Origin: DATAAM01 sp036260075
GTDB taxonomy: Bacteria > Actinomycetota > Acidimicrobiia > Acidimicrobiales > JAHWLA01
Reading direction: 5' to 3'
NCBI GenBank assembly: GCA_036260075.1
Contig: DATAAM010000240.1
Coordinates: forward strand, 1 to 7,652
Length of the DNA stretch: 7,652 nucleotides
A model generated the notes under the pieces. That model ran no database searches. It saw only the letters and a list, made by a program, of their open reading frames with translations, and was not told where the DNA came from. Positions 5,784-7,652 of the stretch are shown in pieces. The first letter of the stretch is position 1. Each line of letters starts with the position of its first letter. Both the position numbers and the translations under genes were made by a program.

Positions 5784-6641
5784 TCACAGGTCCCTGCGCG
5801 CGAAGGAGGCCGCTGCCAGCCCCCACGCCATGACCACCCACACGGCAGCCCAGGCGACGTAGGTGGGCGTCAGCGGGGCGATGCCGAGGAACGGAAACGC
5901 TTCGACCTCGCCGCCGAACTCGACGAGGGCCGACGGGTCCTGGAACGCGTGCATGGCTCCGCGCCACAACCCGTCGGTCGGCAGGAGCATCCGGGAGACG
6001 GTGCCGACGCGCTCGACGCCGGCGTTGCCGAGCGAGGCACCGATGCCACCGACGACCCCGGCGATCCAAGTGGCGCCGAAGAGGCCGACGGTGACGACAC
6101 CGGAGGCCATCGGGGAGATCGCTGTGGACAGCAGCACGGCAAGGGTGAGCAACAGGATCGTCTGCGCCGCGAGGAGGGCGAGCGCCACCACCGGCTGGGG
6201 CGGCCAGTAGTCGACCGTCTGTCGCACCACGAGGCACTGGGCCAGCCCCGCGACGACCACGAAGCCGGTCCCGAACACCACCAGTCCCAGCCACTTGCCC
6301 AGCAGGAAGTCGGACCGCCGGATCGGCCGGGCCAGCACGGCCGGTGCGATGCCCGACTCCGTCTCGCCCGACAACGTGGGGCCGGCGAGGAAGGCGGTGC
6401 CCAGCGCCGCGATCAGGCTGAACCCGAACATCACGAGGTTCAGCAGGATGGACGCCGTCAGGCGGACCTGGCCGCTGGTGAGCGTGTTCTCGCCCGACTC
6501 CGCCGCCAGGCGCGAGAACCCCCATCCGCTGAGGGCGAGCAGCAGCACGGTGAGCGCGGCGAGGCCCAGCAGCACGCGGCGGCGGGATGCTTCACGCAGA
6601 GTGAGCGCGGCGACCGTCACGACGGTACGGGCCGGCGTCAC
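5784..6641 (-). CDS. ABC-2 type transporter permease
   Basis: A 285-residue integral membrane protein. Predicted helices lie near residues 23-41, 64-86, 115-137, 151-173, 180-202 and 261-281: the six-helix arrangement of ABC-2 exporter permeases. SGETESGIAPAVLARPIRRS (91-110), between helices 2 and 3, is a typical cytoplasmic motif of the ABC-2 / NosY-like permeases (E-x-G-x(3-5)-L-x-R-P-I-R-R). It would pair with the ATPase encoded upstream to export an unknown substrate or to serve in self-protection. The GTG start at 6641 shares four bases (GTGA) with the ATPase stop, which implies translational coupling. Substrate specificity cannot be told from the sequence. Confidence 0.9.
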   Translation of the reverse strand: MTPARTVVTVAALTLREASRRRVLLGLAALTVLLLALSGWGFSRLAAESGENTLTSGQVRLTASILLNLVMFGFSLIAALGTAFLAGPTLSGETESGIAPAVLARPIRRSDFLLGKWLGLVVFGTGFVVVAGLAQCLVVRQTVDYWPPQPVVALALLAAQTILLLTLAVLLSTAISPMASGVVTVGLFGATWIAGVVGGIGASLGNAGVERVGTVSRMLLPTDGLWRGAMHAFQDPSALVEFGGEVEAFPFLGIAPLTPTYVAWAAVWVVMAWGLAAASFARRDL

Positions 6642-7609
6642 CGCTCTCCTCCCTCGCCCTCCCGGAGGATGCCGAGCAGCCGCTCCTCCAGGCTGATCCG
6701 TGCGGGCTCGACGGCATGCACCCGGGCACCGAGGGCGACCAGGTCGCGCACGAGCGCGGGAACCACCACTCCGTCGTCGGCAACGGGCAGGGCCACGGTG
6801 AACCGGTCACCGCTGCGCTCGACGGTGCCCGTCGCCGCCAGTCGCGCCTCGACGGCGGGCGACACGCCCGTCAGCCGCAGCCGAAGCTCGCGTCGACCGA
6901 GCAGCTCGGCAAGCGTGCCCGACGCCGCAACACGCCCCCGGTCGAGGATGACCACTCGGTCGCACACCCGCTCGACCTCGCCGATCAGGTGCGAGTTCAG
7001 CAGCACCGCCACGCCGTGACCCTTCAGGCCCAGCACGATGTCGCGGACGTCGGCGCGGCCGACCGGGTCCAGCGCGCTGGTCGGTTCGTCGAGGATCACC
7101 AGCTCCGGTCGCGCCACCAGCGCGACCGCCAGCCCGAGGCGCTGCTGCATGCCCTTCGAGAAGCCGCCCACCCGATCGGCAGCGCGGTCGTCGAGCCCGA
7201 CGAGGGACAGGCACTCCCGCTGATCCGCCGCGGGCACGGCGACGCCGGACAGGCGGACGTGGAGCGCCACCACCTCGGCCGCGCTCAGCCAGGGCTGGTA
7301 CCGGAAGAGCTCCGGCAGGTAGCCCACACGGGTGCGGGAGGCGGGGTCCGTCGCCGGTCGGCCGAGGACCATGGCCTCGCCGGCGTCGGGGCGTACGAGG
7401 CCGAGAACCATCTTGATCACCGTGGTCTTGCCCGCCCCGTTGGGGCCGAGCAGCCCCACCACGTCGCCGCGCCGCACCTCAAGGGACACGTCGTCGACCG
7501 CCTGTTGCCGGCCATACCGCTTACGAAGGCCCGAGCACCAAATCGCCGGGGCCGCCGGCACGTCGGCGACGAGCCGCCCGACCGCGGTGGAGTCAGCCGC
7601 CGTGGTCAA
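6638..7609 (-). CDS. ABC transporter ATP-binding protein
   Basis: A 323-residue cytoplasmic ATPase. Motifs are complete: Walker A GPNGAGKTT (residues 55-63), VGYLPE at the Q-loop position (95-100, as in many CcmA/NatA-type ATPases), signature FSKGMQQR (150-157), Walker B VILDE (171-175) followed by PTSALDP, and H-loop His207 in NSHLIGEVE. About 90 residues after the core form the C-terminal extension usual in ABC-2 type drug/lipid exporters. It drives the permease encoded downstream, with a 4-base overlap. The start is taken as TTG at 7609, the first possible start after an in-frame stop, with GGAG (7616-7619) 6 bases upstream; a GTG at 7561 is the alternative but has no visible ribosome binding site. 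Confidence 0.93.
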   Translation of the reverse strand: MTTAADSTAVGRLVADVPAAPAIWCSGLRKRYGRQQAVDDVSLEVRRGDVVGLLGPNGAGKTTVIKMVLGLVRPDAGEAMVLGRPATDPASRTRVGYLPELFRYQPWLSAAEVVALHVRLSGVAVPAADQRECLSLVGLDDRAADRVGGFSKGMQQRLGLAVALVARPELVILDEPTSALDPVGRADVRDIVLGLKGHGVAVLLNSHLIGEVERVCDRVVILDRGRVAASGTLAELLGRRELRLRLTGVSPAVEARLAATGTVERSGDRFTVALPVADDGVVVPALVRDLVALGARVHAVEPARISLEERLLGILREGEGGER

Positions 7610-7652
7610 CGCAGGCTCCGGGCGACGGACAGCACCTCATCGGCGTCGAGCG
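7606..7652 (-). CDS. 3' end of an upstream gene in the ABC operon (partial)
   Basis: The minus-strand frame entering from the right edge reads LDADEVLSVARSLR and then stops (TGA, 7606-7608). The stop overlaps the TTG start of the ATPase as TTGA, the same 4-base type of overlap as between ATPase and permease, which supports a real coupled gene. Third codon positions are GC-rich. The ending resembles C-termini of secreted regulatory proteins of the DUF4367 or RseB/LolA-like kind (nELl.iAeSLr), but 14 residues are too few to be sure. Confidence 0.5.
   Translation of the reverse strand, partial: LDADEVLSVARSLR

Noticed and set aside
5949..7019. Plus-strand open frame of 356 codons opposite the ABC genes
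   Set aside because: Antisense to permease and ATPase genes with intact motifs; the product is Gly/Arg/Gln-rich and of low complexity.

Overview
The window is a GC-rich stretch (about 70% in most genes). The LuxR regulator architecture, frequent GTG/TTG starts and protein styles suggest an actinobacterium (Actinomycetota, perhaps Acidimicrobiia). That placement is an inference from protein style, because no marker gene is present.

Layout. (1) Positions 2-2212, plus strand: the 3' two thirds of a large TPR/LuxR-type regulator, followed after 24 bases by a RidA-family protein that lacks the usual catalytic arginine. (2) Positions 2213-2643: no intact gene, a strong perfect hairpin, and scattered coding-like fragments in changing minus-strand frames. 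(3) Positions 2644-5130, minus strand: the most interesting part. A polytopic exosortase/archaeosortase-family transpeptidase carries the family's Cys, Arg and His residues. Downstream of it on the same strand lie two small secreted, cysteine-rich proteins, each ending in a tripartite tail: a VP motif, a hydrophobic helix and an Arg cluster. This looks like a compact sorting enzyme with two dedicated cargo proteins. (4) Positions 5303-5713, minus strand: a DUF1801 protein, with a 13-bp hairpin terminator candidate just behind it. (5) Positions 5784-7652, minus strand: an ABC-2 type exporter (permease and ATPase with a 4-base overlap). The end of a third upstream gene overlaps the ATPase start in the same way.

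How the parts may work together. In region 3 the cargo proteins would be exported through the Sec pathway by their N-terminal signal peptides. Their C-terminal helices would hold them in the membrane, and the exosortase would cut at or near the VP motif and transfer them to an unknown acceptor. A plausible promoter with an inverted repeat over its predicted start precedes the first cargo gene, so the cargo may be expressed separately from, and more strongly than, the enzyme. The regulator/RidA pair, the DUF1801 gene and the ABC exporter show no obvious functional tie to this system.
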